A program made the position numbers and the translations under genes. Of a DNA stretch of 64,000 nucleotides, positions 63,370-64,000 are shown one piece after another. This DNA is from Conus ventricosus (Eukaryota; Mollusca; Gastropoda; Neogastropoda; Conidae). Each line of letters opens with the position of its first letter. Position 1 is the first letter of the stretch. The notes beneath the pieces are model-generated. The model was not told the origin of the DNA. It worked only from the letters and a program-made list of their open reading frames with translations, and did not search any database. The stretch covers positions 138,831,059 to 138,895,058 of the forward strand of contig CM031595.1 of NCBI GenBank assembly GCA_018398815.1, read 5' to 3'.

Positions 63370-63843
63370 TTGATTTCTTTCATTTGTATGGAATTACAGA
63401 ATAATATATGATGTAATTGATTTCTTTCATTTGTATGGAATTACAGAATAATATATGATGTAATTGATTTCTTTCATTTGTATGGAATTACAGAATAATA
63501 TATGATGTAATTGATTTCTTTCATTTGTATGGAATTACAGAATAATATATGATGTAATTGATTTCTTTCATTTGTATGGAATTACAGAATAATATATGAT
63601 GTAATTGATTTCTTTCATTTGTATGGAATTACAGAATAATATATGATGTAATTGATTTCTTTCATTTGTATGGAATTACAGAATAATATATGATGTAATT
63701 GATTTCTTTCATTTGTATGGAATTACAGAATAATATATGATGTAATTGATTTCTTTCATTTGTATGGAATTACAGAATAATATATGATGTAATTGATTTC
63801 TTTCATTTGTATGGAATTACAGAATAATATATGATGTAATTAT
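63370..63843. repeat. 47 bp tandem repeat, ten identical copies
   Basis: The unit TTGATTTCTTTCATTTGTAT plus GGAATTACAGAATAATATAT plus GATGTAA is repeated about ten times with no differences that I could see, pointing to very recent expansion or active homogenisation. Confidence 0.97.
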
Positions 63844-63944
63844 TGTTCGCAGGACCATTTTGTTCTATATTTCCTCTTTTTCTTCTTTTAAAAATAAAAA
63901 ATTCTCAGCTGTACCATTGTTATATGTTTATGTTCAAGACATGC

Positions 63945-63945
<1 letters not shown>

Positions 63946-64000
<55 letters not shown>
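63946..64000. repeat. (GA)n microsatellite at window end
   Basis: A pure GA run reaching the end of the window; its full length is not visible. Confidence 0.95.

Overview
This is eukaryotic, metazoan DNA with large introns, GT/AG splice sites, microsatellites, minisatellites and many transposable elements. The repeat mix (a Ty3-type LTR element with an unusual domain order, a CR1/L2-like LINE, hAT transposons, tRNA-headed SINEs) and the protein similarity suggest a marine invertebrate, most likely a mollusc and perhaps a gastropod. That placement is inference.

Two conserved genes lie tail to tail. On the + strand, about 9.5-31.3 kb, is a gene I read as ZCCHC7 (TRAMP-complex RNA surveillance cofactor). 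It has a long acidic/serine-rich first coding exon (9510-10434), an exon that ends the last zinc knuckle (15747-15837), three exons that look like copies of one another (16616-16720, 22571-23086, 25886-26776), and a terminal exon (29330-29652). The exons for most of the zinc knuckles are not visible; a 1000-N gap at 13001-14000, inside minisatellite DNA, is where they could lie. On the - strand, 32.2-55.9 kb, is DNA ligase 1 (LIG1). Sixteen exons were placed base by base, covering about 668 residues from the DNA-binding domain to the C-terminus. Their lengths and phases join consistently except for two one-base frameshifts. The 5' exons (PIP box and disordered N-terminus) lie beyond what I could recognise.

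Mobile DNA fills the rest. Positions 1 to about 4.7 kb hold the 3' part of a decayed Ty3/gypsy element with integrase upstream of reverse transcriptase (Gmr1-like order). About 4.77-8.23 kb is a - strand LINE carrying a short SINE-like insertion with target duplications. 17.1-19.98 kb is an array of about 620 bp units in direct then inverted order. 21.3-22.05 and 27.4-28.3 kb are two copies of an unusually long tRNA-headed retroposon. The last LIG1 intron contains a 5.1 kb hAT transposon (34273-39367) with terminal inverted repeats and a 6 bp target duplication, itself broken by a nested 933 bp element. Other LIG1 introns hold two copies of a second tRNA-headed SINE and a 710 bp non-autonomous hAT-like element. 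56.3-64 kb is mostly low-complexity and tandem-repeat DNA.

The two genes have separate jobs (nuclear RNA quality control; Okazaki-fragment joining and repair) and no operon-like link. The most interesting features are structural: tandem multiplication of a phase 1-1 exon block in the ZCCHC7-like gene, and two minisatellites in LIG1 whose units each contain a copy of the adjoining exon-intron junction.
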